This document shows positions 9,658 through 19,619 of a DNA stretch of 64,000 nt, in pieces. The notes beneath the pieces are model-generated. The model was not told the DNA's origin and made no database searches. It worked only from the letters and a program-made list of their open reading frames with translations. Each line of letters opens with the position of its first letter. Position 1 is the stretch's first letter. Origin of the DNA: Oegoconia quadripuncta (Eukaryota; Arthropoda; Insecta; Lepidoptera; Autostichidae); the NCBI GenBank assembly GCA_949316235.1, contig OX438758.1, positions 18,013,194 to 18,077,193 of the forward strand, in the 5' to 3' direction. The translations under genes and the position numbers were made by a program.

Positions 9658-10185
9658 GTGGCTCAATGTAAACAACATTGGGTTTACGATTCGGAGGTAG
9701 CGGGTTTGTTTGTACATGTTTAAGTACTCGGTATGGTTAATGTTAGGGCATTTTAAATGTCCGCCTGGCTAGCTACCACCATCTTATCTAAATCTGCCGC
9801 CAAGCAGCAATGTTAATAGCATTGTTGTGGTCCGGTTGTCAGAGATAAGATAGCCAGTTCCCCAAATATGTTGGGGTTTCCGGGTCAGTACGATTCCACC
9901 ATCGACCTCATCTTCACTTTGTAACGAGGTGTACAACCTCTTCTAAATTCTGTCTTCTTTTCGGTAATCTCTTTGGCGTTTTCTTTTTTTGGAACATTAT
10001 TCAAAAATCTGAATTTTAAATTATTTTCAAAAACTAGGCAGTCTGGACAACCCTGAAATTCATCCTCTCTCTACGGCGCCCATTACCTACATCTACCTAC
10101 AGCAGCTGAGCGTTCGCAGTACCGCGACAACTTAACATCAGATGTGATTGAGGTCACCTACCCGTTATGCATAAGAAAAAAAAAA
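9658..10185 (+). mobile_element. SINE family 1 copy, split by two insertions
   Basis: The copy starts abruptly inside its tRNA-like head (GTGGCTCAATG) at the LTR edge and runs to 9919. It resumes at 10134 and ends GCATAAG plus poly-A at about 10185. Other copies in this window supply the uninterrupted sequence. The head lies left of the LTR element, outside the window. The B-box region is degraded here. Confidence 0.88.
9920..10129. mobile_element. 210-bp solo-LTR-like insertion inside the SINE
   Basis: The insert begins TGTAACG and ends GCGACA, so it has TGT...ACA ends. It is flanked by ACTT at 9916-9919 and 10130-10133. Intact SINE copies here read CTTCACTTAACATCAG, with a single ACTT, which proves the duplication. 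Four-base duplications and TG...CA ends fit a solo LTR of a Ty3/gypsy- or BEL-type element. It has no coding capacity and no similarity to the large LTR beyond the terminal TGTAAC. A short MITE is the alternative. Confidence 0.72.
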
Positions 10186-10189
10186 TATA

Positions 10190-10495
10190 TCCTAGACTCT
10201 ACCTAAATGTTGTGTTACTGCTTGCTCTGTTACTACAATGCCTAGTACGTATAACACTGGAATTACAGCTGTAATTACGCAAGTAATTCGCATTGTAGAC
10301 AATTTTTTAACATACTTACTTAAGCTTTTAGACCGGACTTTGTAGTAAAGAAATGAATGAAATTACCTGTGATATTTATTACAGCAAGAAAACATTATCA
10401 GATTAAATTTAATGTGGAATCTCGCGATGTCCTCCTTTGACAAAAAAAAATAATTAAAAATAAAGTTAAGTGGTGAGATAAAGCAGATAATTAAC
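10190..10495. other. AT-rich spacer, no gene seen
   Basis: There is a short palindromic stretch (ATTACAGCTGTAAT, around 10260-10280). I see no coding region or recognised repeat. Confidence 0.5.
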
Positions 10496-10496
10496 A

Positions 10497-10593
10497 ACCT
10501 CAGTGGCTCAATGTTAAAAACATATGGGTTACAAGACAGAGGGCACGCGTTCAATTCCCAGCTGGGTACATGTTTAGTACTCGGTTTGATTGG
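10497..10593 (+). mobile_element. SINE family 1, head only
   Basis: The tRNA-like head from GTGGCTCAATG through a degraded B box to GTACATGTTTAGTACTCGG is present. Sequence after 10593 departs from the family, so the body is missing. Confidence 0.75.
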
Positions 10594-10711
10594 AGCATTG
10601 TTAGCCGACTTTCATAATGGAGAAGGTGCTGTGTTGGTCGAAGCACTCGTGTTGCAGTCGCACTCGCTATTCGTTTTCGTTTAGCGAAGTTAAGCAATGT
10701 CTGGCTTTATA

Positions 10712-10915
10712 TAAGGTTAAAAACCAAAAAACCCGACAGCATATTATGCATATCGCGGGCGTTGGATTATTTACCATAAAATGTCCTATGACACTCCAGG
10801 AATCAAGACGAATCTAACGACACCTTGCACTTCGAAATCGGTCAAGCTGTTTAGGTTACAGGAGGTACCTAACATAGAAATCTACATACATACCTACTTA
10901 CATACATACACATTA
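10712..10915 (+). repeat. Dispersed repeat H, copy 1
   Basis: It runs from AAAACCAAAAAACCCGACAG to a CATACATACCTACTTACATAC tail. A second copy lies in the opposite orientation at about 29650-29862, sharing the CCCGACAG end, ATGTCCTATGACACTC-like middle and GTTTAGGTTACAGGAGG-like part. No coding sequence is seen. The family resembles a repeat common in Lepidoptera, but I cannot assign a class. Confidence 0.6.
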
Positions 10916-10919
10916 CCCT

Positions 10920-13430
10920 CCTTCTTTGTGCACCCACAAAAGAAGTGTAATGTTGTCATATTCATGTGTCGTAGATAGCGATAAATTAGCGACAGAATTT
11001 ATTATTTCAATAATGAAATGAGTATCAAATACGCGGTTTGCAATGGTAAGTGGGCCTGGTGGCGCTGGTATCGCCGGAAATGGCGCGGTGATGACGTTAA
11101 CAGTTATATTAGGTCTTCACATCGAAAATGCCGTCGAAAGAGTTGGATCACCAATGGACATCAACGACCATGAGGGACTCTGATTTTTTTTTTTTTCTAT
11201 TTATTCATTATATATGAAAAAGGTTTAACACAATACAAAAGTGCGCCACAGAAACCTATTCAAGGTTTATACGCAACACACTGAACCTCATCGCTTACCA
11301 CTTACTGTCTATTACAAGTTACAGTATCACCAGCACCACCCACGTAGTACTTTTTAAGTGATTGTTTACATTTTTTTATATTTATAAATATATCTGTATG
11401 TATTTCCTCACCTTTTACCTACTACCATCGACGCGTGGAAGAATCCGGTGAGTCGTTACTGAATAAGGCTTTGATTATGAATTATAGACAAGGTACGGCT
11501 GAGTTCCACAGAGTGCACGCGGGGGCCAAATTATATGGCACGAGGGGCGTGCACATGTTTTCTATTCAACAAAGCACGTTGTCGATTTGCCTATAGTAGT
11601 TTGCAAAAATATCGCCTTTCCCCGAGCACCCTTTACCACGCGACCGTCCCGGTCGCTAACAACGCCCACCCCCACACACCCATCTCAGACAAGTGTATGT
11701 CTGTATGTGTGTGCGAGTTTCTTTAGTCCACCATTTCAACCGTAACTACTAAACATCTTAATTATAACTACTAACTAAACTACTGACTTATTGATCTACT
11801 AAATTGTATGTTGACTTATTATAGGTAATTATTAATATTTCATAACATAATAATAAAGGAAACTAATTTGTAACCTGTACTGTTTTCTTTCATAAATATT
11901 TACTAGTTTCTTTAGTGGAAAATTCAGCGATTATGAGAGTAGGACCGTGTCACAGTATAAAAAAATTTCCATGCAGTAGGCCGACGGAGCCGTTTAGACA
12001 TGGCAATCGTGCGGGGCGTGAGGGGTGAGACGCGGGCGGGACGAGCCCCAGATTAGTAATCTGTGCCCCAGCTGCATACATCGCTGTTATTAGTAGCTTA
12101 GGGCTGTCGCGTCTTTACCGTTTTAATTTCTTATGCATACGACATGTACTTTTGGTCGTGGTTGGTCGGCGCCAGTCAAATCGGAACATCTGTTAGGACT
12201 TTAAGGAACGAATGCTGGGAAATAAAGACATAACAAAATACCTTTTTGACTTTGAGTGACTTTTCGCTTTTATACAGAGGTATAAATTGATTTCTAAAAT
12301 GCGTTTCTAAAGTGCGGCTTCGGATGCTCGCTGCAGCCTGTGGCGGCAAAAATACTCTCTTGCGTCGTTCCTCGCGCTCGAGGAGTCTCTTCCTCCTGGA
12401 CATGATTTGCCATGGCCAACATGGAATTCCTTAAATCGGCTTCGGACTCAGGTTGGCCGCAGCAAAGATAATCTGTGAAGGTGGGGCTTCTCCGATGGCG
12501 GGAGTGATCGATGCGAGTACTGAGTCTCCCTGCAGACAATGGCTCACCTATTGTCTTGCTCCGCGTGTACTGACCGATTCACCTTTGACCACCTCCTTAA
12601 CGCCACAGAGAGTGCTGTTAGAGTGCTAAGTTTTGGTCCAATATTTTGAAACTTGATTCGACTCGAAAAGAAGAAGAATTAATTTAAAACTCCATTTAAA
12701 CGGCGTCAAAGTGAAAATCTATTCCATTATGTTGTAAAGCCATACTGAATAGCCGAAGGCCAACGAACGTCTTGGCTCTAATCCGAGCATTTGCATATTG
12801 CATGAGCGTGTAACAGGGTTCCGTCGATCTCAAACCGCCCGTATGATCGTCTATTATCCGCATTGTTTCCTATATTATTGTCTAAGATTGTACCGATAGG
12901 ATGAAACCTTTGTTGGTCGACTGTATCAATAGCCAATGGGGAGAGCATTGGCTGCTTGAATTGATTACGTTAAATTGGGATGGACACTGTGATGTTGTGG
13001 TTACCATTCATAGTAAAATTTTGGTAAAATGACATACAGCTGTTTCGTCTGTGACTTAATTCGAGGGGATCTCGAAATAAAAATAAAATAAATAAAAAAA
13101 ACAAAATGATATACGACAAAACGTTGTTGCTTTATTGATAAATTTTATATTGTTTTAATAACATCTGATATATTTAAATTTTGAATTATTGTGACATTAG
13201 ACTAAATTAACTGTCATTTTATTATTATCACAAATAATCTAGCATTATTAATTGATGGACTATTATTACAATTTTTTATTTGATTGTAATTGTTTAGGTA
13301 TTTAAATCTATTATTTTATTATGAATTCTATTCTGCATGCCAGTTCCTGGTAAAATATGTAATACTTTATTTTATAATTAACAACCTTCTGTACCACATT
13401 CTTAGTAAATAATGATTATTCTATTCTATT
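10920..13430. other. Mixed spacer without supported genes
   Basis: The tract holds a G/C-richer patch at 11040-11170, another at 11440-11720 and a third at 11985-12560. The last has overlapping minus-strand frames of 75 and 81 codons (12176-12403, 12294-12539). None shows a domain, splice pattern or family I recognise. The poly-T at 11171 followed by TTTATT may mark a retroposon tail on the minus strand. From 12940 to 13430 it is very AT-rich. Confidence 0.45.
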
Positions 13431-13490
13431 CTACAAAATCTTCCTTTTAATAAATTTAAAGATACTTTGAATGACAGATTAAAAAATTGT
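13430..13490 (+). mobile_element. LINE family B fragment (diverged)
   Basis: AAATCTTCCTTTTAATAAATTTAAAGATAC is the reverse complement of a stretch within the related element at 14170-14620. It is a short, diverged C-terminal piece. Confidence 0.5.
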
Positions 13491-13569
13491 GTGATTAGAG
13501 TAATTAGAGATTAGAGATAGATCATAAAAAAAAAAAAAAATAGTTGTGGCGTACAAGACGTATGGAGTA

Positions 13570-13800
13570 AGATAAAAAGAGGTATGTCAAGGTTTGGGCA
13601 TATAGAACGAAAGAGTGAAAAGAGATTAACGAAAGCAATTTATAACGAAAGTGTGAATGGAAGGGTCGGTAAAGGTCAACTAAGGATGTACGTCAATCAA
13701 GTGAGTGAAGTCAAAGGTCAGGTGCGGTCAACCATTGTGCTAACCCTGTGTATAAAAAAAAACACTAACCGACGAGCGTGTATGAATGAAGCATTCCCTC
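13570..13800 (+). pseudogene. LINE C-terminal fragment (GHIER type)
   Basis: The frame gives RFGHIERKSEKRLTKAIYN and, after a break, NRRACMNEA, a pattern I recognise from the C-terminus of non-LTR reverse transcriptases in insects. The two pieces are split at about 13735-13768 by a short insert resembling the tail of SINE family 1 (TGCTAACCC...ATAAAAAAAAA). A related copy lies on the minus strand at 21510-21778. Confidence 0.7.
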
Positions 13801-13808
13801 CACCTCTA

Positions 13809-14154
13809 ACCGCCTCCGTGGCTCAATGTAAACAACATTGGGTTTGCGATTAGGAGGTCGCGGGTTCGATCCCCAGCGGGGTACATGTTTAGTTTGGTTG
13901 GCGGTAAGGCATTTTAAATGTCCGCCTGACTAGCTACCACCATCGTATCTAAATCTGCTGCCCAGCAACAATGCTAATAGTATTGTTGTGTTCCGGTTGT
14001 CAGAAATAAGATAGCCAGTCCCCCAAATGTGTTGGGGTTTCCGGGTCAATACACTTCCACCTTCGACCTCATCTTCACTTAATGATGTTAAGTGAACCTC
14101 ACTCCTGATGGTGTGATTGAGGTCAAGTACGAACCCGTCCTGCATAAAAAGAAA
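13809..14154 (+). mobile_element. SINE family 1, full-length copy
   Basis: This is one of the best copies. The head reads CCGCCTCCGTGGCTCAATG and carries a B-box motif GGGTTCGATCC, typical of a tRNA-derived RNA polymerase III promoter. A conserved body (GTCCGCCTGACTAGCTACC, AAGATAGCCAGTCCCCCAAA) follows, and the tail ends TGCATAAAAA. No acceptor-stem pairing is seen, so it is not a tRNA gene. Confidence 0.9.
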
Positions 14155-14169
14155 TCTCTGATCACCCCA

Positions 14170-14620
14170 TTTGGGATAAAATCAAAATCAAAAAATGCTT
14201 TATTTTGTAGGTACCTACACAGGGTACGCTTAAAATAGTCAGATTTTACATTTTTTAAGCTACTGCTTGTTCAAAAGGCAATTTTCCCATGAGAAGAACA
14301 AGCAAGAAACTCGAGAGGTTGCTCTTTTTAAAAAAAAAAGGTTTTCATATTACAAAATTATTAATTATTATTTAATATTATAATATATCATTATTAATTG
14401 TGAAATAGCCTGGTTATGCGAACGGACTGTTTATGTCCATGAATGTTTATCATCTAAATAATCTGATATTTTATAATATGCTTTCTATAAGATTCTTTTT
14501 TATAGTATCTTTAAATTTATTAAAGGAAGATTTTGTATATCAACAGGAACCTTATTGAAAAAGCGTATACATAACCCTTTGAACCCAGATAAAGTCGTGA
14601 TGTTATGTATGTATATTTAT
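14170..14620 (-). mobile_element. LINE family B relative, diverged 3' part
   Basis: The block shares the order of motifs with family B: an AATCAAAATC simple-sequence end, GAGAAGAACAAGCAAGAAACTC, a GGACTGTTTATGTCCATG core and AGGAACCTTATTGAAAAAGCG. On the minus strand this is the C-terminal coding end and 3' UTR of a non-LTR element. Many substitutions separate it from the other copies. Confidence 0.65.
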
Positions 14621-14622
14621 AT

Positions 14623-14772
14623 ATTTTAAATTAATAAAAAAAAAAAAACTACAATTATTGTAAATTATTTTGCGCAATAAAGAGTATTTGTATTGTATTC
14701 ATACAAATACTCTTTATTGCGCAAAATAATTTACAATAATTGTAGTTTTTTTTTTTTTTATTAATTTAAAAT
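14623..14772. repeat. 150-bp near-perfect palindrome
   Basis: Arms of about 71 bp (14623-14693 and 14701-14772) are mirror complements around a 7-bp spacer, TGTATTC. The arms contain the retroposon 3' end GCGCAATAAAGAGTATTTG, also found at 56704-56803. A poly-A run in one arm faces a poly-T run in the other. Confidence 0.92.
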
Positions 14773-15059
14773 GTATGACTGGGTAAAGTATAAAAATCTC
14801 GTTGCTCATTTGTATATAACGTATTTCGACCTCTTCGTCCGTTTTTCATCTAGGATCAAGTTAATCTTACTTTGTTCTGTTAATTAACACAAAGGTTGAC
14901 TACCTCTGAAGTTAACTCTTTTAAATTAAACTCTTATCTCTGACTCGGACAGTTTTGTCACGAGATTTATTTGTTTCGCGTGAATTTACGTTGAATTGGA
15001 TTTATTTTTGTTTTCATTTACTTTGAAAAGCGTAGGTAGGTATTACCAGTGACTTACGG

Positions 15060-15232
15060 CACTTGATCTCTCACTATGGGCCTCATAAGAAAGCTCAAGG
15101 TCACGCAACAAACTATGGACTCTACAAAGGAAGTAGTATCTCAACTATCTACTATCCATAATATACGCATAGTTGCTTAGTGGGGAACTAGATGGCGCTG
15201 TGTGTTCAAGGATTAAATTGACGACGACACCA
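15060..15232 (+). repeat. Short LINE piece followed by SINE family 3 tail
   Basis: 15065-15110 resembles part of the LINE at 24229-24775 (CTCACTATGGGCCTCATAAG). 15133-15225 matches the end of SINE family 3 (GTTGCTTAG...AACTAGATGGCGCTGTGTG). Both are fragments. Confidence 0.6.
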
Positions 15233-15355
15233 TCTAATTATGTAAGTAAGTATACATATCTATTGTAGTATAGTAGGTATATAATATGTAGATTTATAGT
15301 TCTAATGAAAATGTCGAGCTTTTTGTACGCCCAGTCAATGTGTTCTTTTATATTT

Positions 15356-15490
15356 ACCAAGGTGACTGGAAGAGATCCCTTTATGGGTTAAGTCCGCCTT
15401 TGTACTTAATTTTAAGTTACATTTAATTATCAATGTATATTTATTCATATGAAGTACAATAAAGCGTTTACAAACAAACAAACAAAAAAT
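15356..15490 (+). mobile_element. LINE/SINE 3' tail (GACTGGAAGAGAT type)
   Basis: The tail starts GGTGACTGGAAGAGATC and ends GTACAATAAAGCG plus a CAAA-rich run. Related tails occur at 32998-33051, 45530-45666, 53446-53545 and, inverted, 56704-56803. Confidence 0.65.
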
Positions 15491-15611
15491 AATGAAACAT
15501 GATAATCATTTGTCAATTTAAATCTACTGGAAAAATAAAAGGGCTTATTGCATTTATCTGTCAGTCAGTATGTCCAAGCTAAGCTACTATACTGTGACAT
15601 TATCGGTCATC

Positions 15612-15786
15612 ATATTCATGTCAGCCATGCGACATCCACTGCTGAACATAGGCCTCCCCCTCTATGGGGGACCCCAGAATCCCAGATGGAGGGGGAGGGG
15701 GATCCCAGAGTAACCGGTTGGAAGCGACCTACATCCAGCGATTTCCCGCGACCTTCATCACGTCGTCTGTCCACCTCGTGAGTGGA
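15612..15786 (-). pseudogene. LINE C-terminal fragment (family G)
   Basis: The plus strand contains CTGCTGAACATAGGCCTCCCCC and CATCCAGCGATTTCCCGCG. The minus strand reads as the C-terminal RPVGRPPTRW...DAARFQP-type region of a non-LTR retrotransposon. A second copy at 37560-38372 is split by a hAT-like element. An insertion of G-rich sequence breaks the frame. Confidence 0.68.
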
Positions 15787-16129
15787 CTTATCAGTAGTCA
15801 ACTTGATATTTTCAGTCATTTTATTTATGCTTATTCCTCCACACGCGGCCGTTGTCCAATCTAGTTCACTTGTTTACATGTCTGCGACCCAGTTTCCAAC
15901 TGTTTCATACAGACAACAATGTTGAAATTAGTGTTGGTTAAATACGATTGTTTTCTATCGATGAGTAAATAATTTCTATGTTATTCAATAGAGATTCCAA
16001 TGTTCGATGTATCGATAAAAGGTTAATTTAAGACTTTACTTTTCCACTTACATATAAGGGTGAAAGAAACAGGCTAATGTCTATCGACAGTGATATGTCA
16101 AGTGCGCGAGAATAGAGGTCCATGTGATT

Positions 16130-16480
16130 GAGGTCAAGCACTAACCCTGCTCAGCGTCGGTGGCTCCCAATTTAGGGCGTCCGGGTTCGATTCCCAGGCA
16201 GGCCATGTACCTGCAGGAATTTCTGAATTTAATTTAAGTACTTATGTACATTTATCCAACTGCTCTTAAACTGTGAAGGAAAACATCGTGAGGAAACCTG
16301 CATGCCGCAAAAATAAAACTTCTAAGGCATGTGAAGACCCCAACCCGCATTGGGCCAGGGTGGTGAACTATGGCCAATACTCCCTCATATACGAGGGGAG
16401 GCCTATATCCCTGCAGTGGGGTGTTTACGGGGTGAGAGGAAGGTCTATGTCAACATATATGACAATTTTGTTTCTCGCTG
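16130..16480 (+). mobile_element. SINE family 2 (GGCAGGCCATGTACC type)
   Basis: A tRNA-like head with a B box (GGGTTCGATTCCCAGGCAGG) is followed by TTTATCC, GGAAAACATCGTGAGGAAACC and a GGCCTATATCCCTGCAGTGG end. It matches 60755-60990. The end motif recurs as a fragment at 16571-16640, followed by GATGATGATG. A piece of SINE family 1 tail (GATTGAGGTCAAG) precedes it. Confidence 0.75.
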
Positions 16481-16649
16481 CTCTACAAAAGTATTAAAAG
16501 AAGTGTATGTAGTTTCCTTTCCTTTACTGAAATTCGACACGTAAAGATGGATAATAAGACTAGCTTTCTGGATTTTCATATACGAGAGAAGCCCTATATC
16601 CCTGCAGTGAGATGTTTACGGGTTGAGGTGAAGATGATGATGACTAATC

Positions 16650-17290
16650 CTGTATGAAAAGATACAAAATATCGATAGAAAATATTCACCAAATATCGAT
16701 ATATCGTACAGTTTCTAGGCAACAATATTACAAATCACTGTAACATTGTTTACAGCAGCTGCGTTTCAACTCGCTAGAAGTAGTTAAAGCTTAGTACCTA
16801 GGTATCCATTTGACAAACTTAATCCAGATCATTTTAGAAACTTTCTGAAATTTAGTAAAGTTTCTGTATTGTAATCTACCCTTTGTATTCCGTATGCCAT
16901 TACAAAAAAAATTATCTTCGATCTTCAGGCCTCAAGGCATACGTCTTCATGAGCGATGGCGGCAATTCTAATATGTTATAATGTAAATTACTTCGATACA
17001 CAAATCCATCCATCAAAGGAATTCAGTTCAAGACTTAATTCGATTTTCAAGTAATTTGATGTGATCCGTCATTCTCTGTCTTCAAGGTTTTGACTAAGAT
17101 ATAAGTAGAGTATTGTCTATGAATTGTTTATTTACCCAATAATTTACATAGATGACAGAGGTGACAGAAACGTTGAAAGGAATCGTTTGGCTTGATATGG
17201 ATAAGATATACATTTATAAGACGCACTATTATACATATACGTACATATATTGGGTCCTTAGTACTTATACTAAGTTAGCACAATCAAGAT
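16650..17290. other. AT-rich spacer
   Basis: Several ATCGAT/TATCGATA motifs lie at 16665-16710, with similar ones near 15955-16020. I see no gene. The significance of the ATCGAT cluster is unknown. Confidence 0.45.
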
Positions 17291-17489
17291 TGTAGTACAA
17301 ATGTCCGAGGGGTGGGAACCTGGTGATCTGTGCCACAGGTTCATCCTATTACAGACGCCAGATTCTCACAAATAACTTATGTCAACAAATGATTGTCAAC
17401 CTCCATATTTAGTATAAACAAGTACGTTTTGTAATATTTGTGAGAATGAAAATAAATACATACTTTACTTTACTTACTTACTTTACTTA
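17290..17489 (+). mobile_element. Retroposon 3' end with ACTT/TTAC microsatellite
   Basis: GTGAGAATGAAAATAAATACATAC leads into a run of (CTTA)n-like units. This is the usual appearance of a LINE or SINE 3' end in this window. The 5' limit is not clear. Confidence 0.5.
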
Positions 17490-17906
17490 CCTTACCTATG
17501 AAATTGGAGATTTTTTTCTTCGTTAATCATAATGTACCAATTCCTGCGATTTTCAAAGCTATATCCAAATTTGTTTTTTATTTGGAAAATGAAATATTAT
17601 TTCAAGGTTTCACATGAAACATTTTTTAATTTCTGGGCTAAATCACATAATAAAAAACATTTGAACAGAGCTCTTTTCATGTGCTTCCCATAATCATTTC
17701 TTAGATTCGCTGAAACTTTTATAAAGCGGTTACTTTTAAAAATTAACACTGCCAATACTTAACTTAATGTTATCCGATAATACACACAAAGTTTAGCTAA
17801 ATTTGGATGTACCGTTCCCAAAAAAAATTTAAAAATGTTTGTATGGAGAAAACAGTCTTAATGAAATTCTTCATACAAAACGCCAATTTCATAGGTAAGG
17901 ACCTAA
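17490..17906. mobile_element. MITE family E, copy 1
   Basis: An 18-bp inverted repeat CCTTACCTATGAAATTGG (17490-17507) pairs with 17883-17900. Other copies are at 40620-41095 (inverted, interrupted) and 59418-59574 (one end only). The interior has no coding capacity. No clear target duplication was found, so the superfamily is open. Confidence 0.75.
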
Positions 17907-18159
17907 GGTAGGATACATGACACACATGCCACTAGGTAGCACGTCCTCATTAACAGCATGCTCTCGTGGTACTTACTAGCATGTCTATCTGTGCCTTTAC
18001 ACATTGTAACGTTTTTTTTATCACTTGTGGAGATCGTGTTCAGAAACCACATCAATGGCTTTAACCGTGCACCTTTCAGATGGACAACGAAGGGTTCCTT
18101 TTTTTCCCATTGAAGTATGGAACGGTCAAGAAAAAAAAAAATTTGATTCAATTAGATAG

Positions 18160-18600
18160 AGAAGAAGAGATAGAGATTACAACATTAGAATAATAGTTAG
18201 GCCTTGGATTGTTTGAATCCTGCACAACCTGTGTTATTATGCGATTTGCCAGCAGCTCAACAAAACTCAATCCAATCTTCTATATTTTTAACACGGAATA
18301 ATATTCCCAGAAGTTAGTTATTACTTATAAAAATAGTTTTATAGCAATCTCAAATTAAAGTGGGTAAGCACAGTGCCGGAGCTATTTTACCGGGAGCTTT
18401 GAGCTCACCACAGCTACTCAGTTGGAACCTTGATGTTCTATATTAAGGATGTGGTAAATTATGTAGAATCTGCTAATCATGTTACCCTAACGATTTTAAT
18501 CACGAAAGCCTTAAGCCGGTAGGTACACAGTGCAAAATGTCATTTGTAGAGAAATTTTTTAAAGTATACAGATACTTTATACCAAAGTTTTAGGCCACTG
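18160..18600. other. Spacer, no gene seen
   Basis: The sequence is AT-rich with no supported coding frame and no recognised repeat. Confidence 0.45.
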
Positions 18601-18619
18601 AAAGCAGAGCAGGTGAGAA

Positions 18620-18868
18620 AAGCGACTCAGCGGGGTGCGAAATCGCGTTGTAGGTGTTATATTCTATGGAAGTGTACGACAGCCACCACGGCCTATCAGT
18701 ATAGATTGGGAACAGTTTCCCGCAGCGCCGGATGCCAGTCCCGACACGCTTCTTTGAATGATATCCAGAGGGCCCTTGCCACCGTCAATGCTGCCGGATT
18801 TTCTAGAGCCGAAAGGTTTAGTACATGACGATGGGAAGAAGCCCGATGGTATGGCTCTCATTCCGTTT
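18620..18868 (+). pseudogene. Retroelement-associated C-terminal fragment with DDGKxPDG motif
   Basis: Two plus-strand frames together give SAGCQSRHASLNDIQRALATV and then EPKGLVHDDGKKPDGMALIP, so one frameshift lies between them. I recall this pattern (RH..LN..I.RAL...EP.GL...DGK.PDG) from predicted proteins linked to reverse transcriptases in many invertebrates. The D...PDG arrangement resembles a PD-(D/E)XK nuclease core, but that is inference. It is truncated at about 18868. Confidence 0.55.
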
Positions 18869-18894
18869 TCATTCTCATTTCATGGCATCATATT

Positions 18895-19023
18895 GCATGG
18901 CATCGCATTGGATTGAAACATAGGATATAATTTTAAACCCGATAAAGTGTGTAGTTCCCGCGGGATATACAAATTTCCGCGATAAAGTCATTGAATGCAG
19001 GCGAAGCCGCGGGCGGAAAGCTA
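18895..19023 (+). mobile_element. Helitron-like 3' end, copy 1
   Basis: The copy carries CCCGATAAAGTG, TTCCCGCGGGATA and GGCGAAGCCGCGGGCGG, and ends CTAG before T. Helitrons end in CTRR and insert before T, with a GC-rich hairpin just upstream, which fits. Sister copies are at 34190-34377, 37165-37267, 40190-40415 and 63900-64000. Confidence 0.65.
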
Positions 19024-19173
19024 GTATAAAATAACATTTACGATTGACATATAATTTTGCCAACAAGGGACAAATGACAACTGCCATCAACACAAAAAAC
19101 CTTGCGAACTAGCCAGGATTAAAAGCTGGGGTTTTACAACTGCAACAAATTTAAATGTAATATTAATACTAAA

Positions 19174-19478
19174 CAATACAATACAATGCAACGCAATGCA
19201 ATGCAATGCAATGCAATGCAATGCAATGCAATGCAATGCAATGCAATGCAATACAATGCAATGCAATGCAATGCAATTCAATGCAATCCAATGCAATCCA
19301 ATGCAATGCAATGCAATGCAATGCAATACAATACAATACAATTCAATGCAATGCAATGCAATGCAATTTAATGCAATCCAATTCAATGAAATGCAATGCA
19401 ATGCAATGCAATTCAATGCAATCCAATTCAATGCAATCCAATTCAATGCAATGCAATGCAATGCAATGCAATACAATA
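19174..19478. repeat. CAATG pentanucleotide microsatellite, ~300 bp
   Basis: The array is a nearly unbroken run of five-base units, mainly CAATG with CAATA, CAATT and CAATC variants. Because five is not a multiple of three, several frames on both strands stay open for 60-150 codons; these are not genes. Confidence 0.95.
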
Positions 19479-19547
19479 GAAAATACAGTTTCAGAAAGCG
19501 GTAAGAATAGAATGTACAATTTGGCGTTGTAAATATTATTTGTATAT

Positions 19548-19619
19548 ACAATTATAGTGACGTTTTCAAGTGAAAATTTTATCCTATGAAGTAAAATATT
19601 TTGATTTGATTTGATTTGA
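19548..19619 (+). mobile_element. LINE family B, 3' end only
   Basis: GTGACGTTTTCAAGTGA and TATCCTATGAAGTAAAATATTTT match the 3' UTR of family B in plus orientation. It closes with a (TTTGA)n tail. Confidence 0.65.

Noticed and set aside
10665..10720. 5S rRNA-like GCGAAGTTAAGCAA
   Set aside because: Only a short motif resembles 5S rRNA; the surrounding bases do not follow it.
12176..12539. Possible exon on the minus strand
   Set aside because: Two short overlapping frames with unremarkable, R- and E-rich peptides; no splice pattern, domain or repeat supports a gene.
19087..19551. Open frames of 60-154 codons across 19.1-19.5 kb
   Set aside because: They translate the CAATG microsatellite; a stop-free pentanucleotide stays open in every frame.
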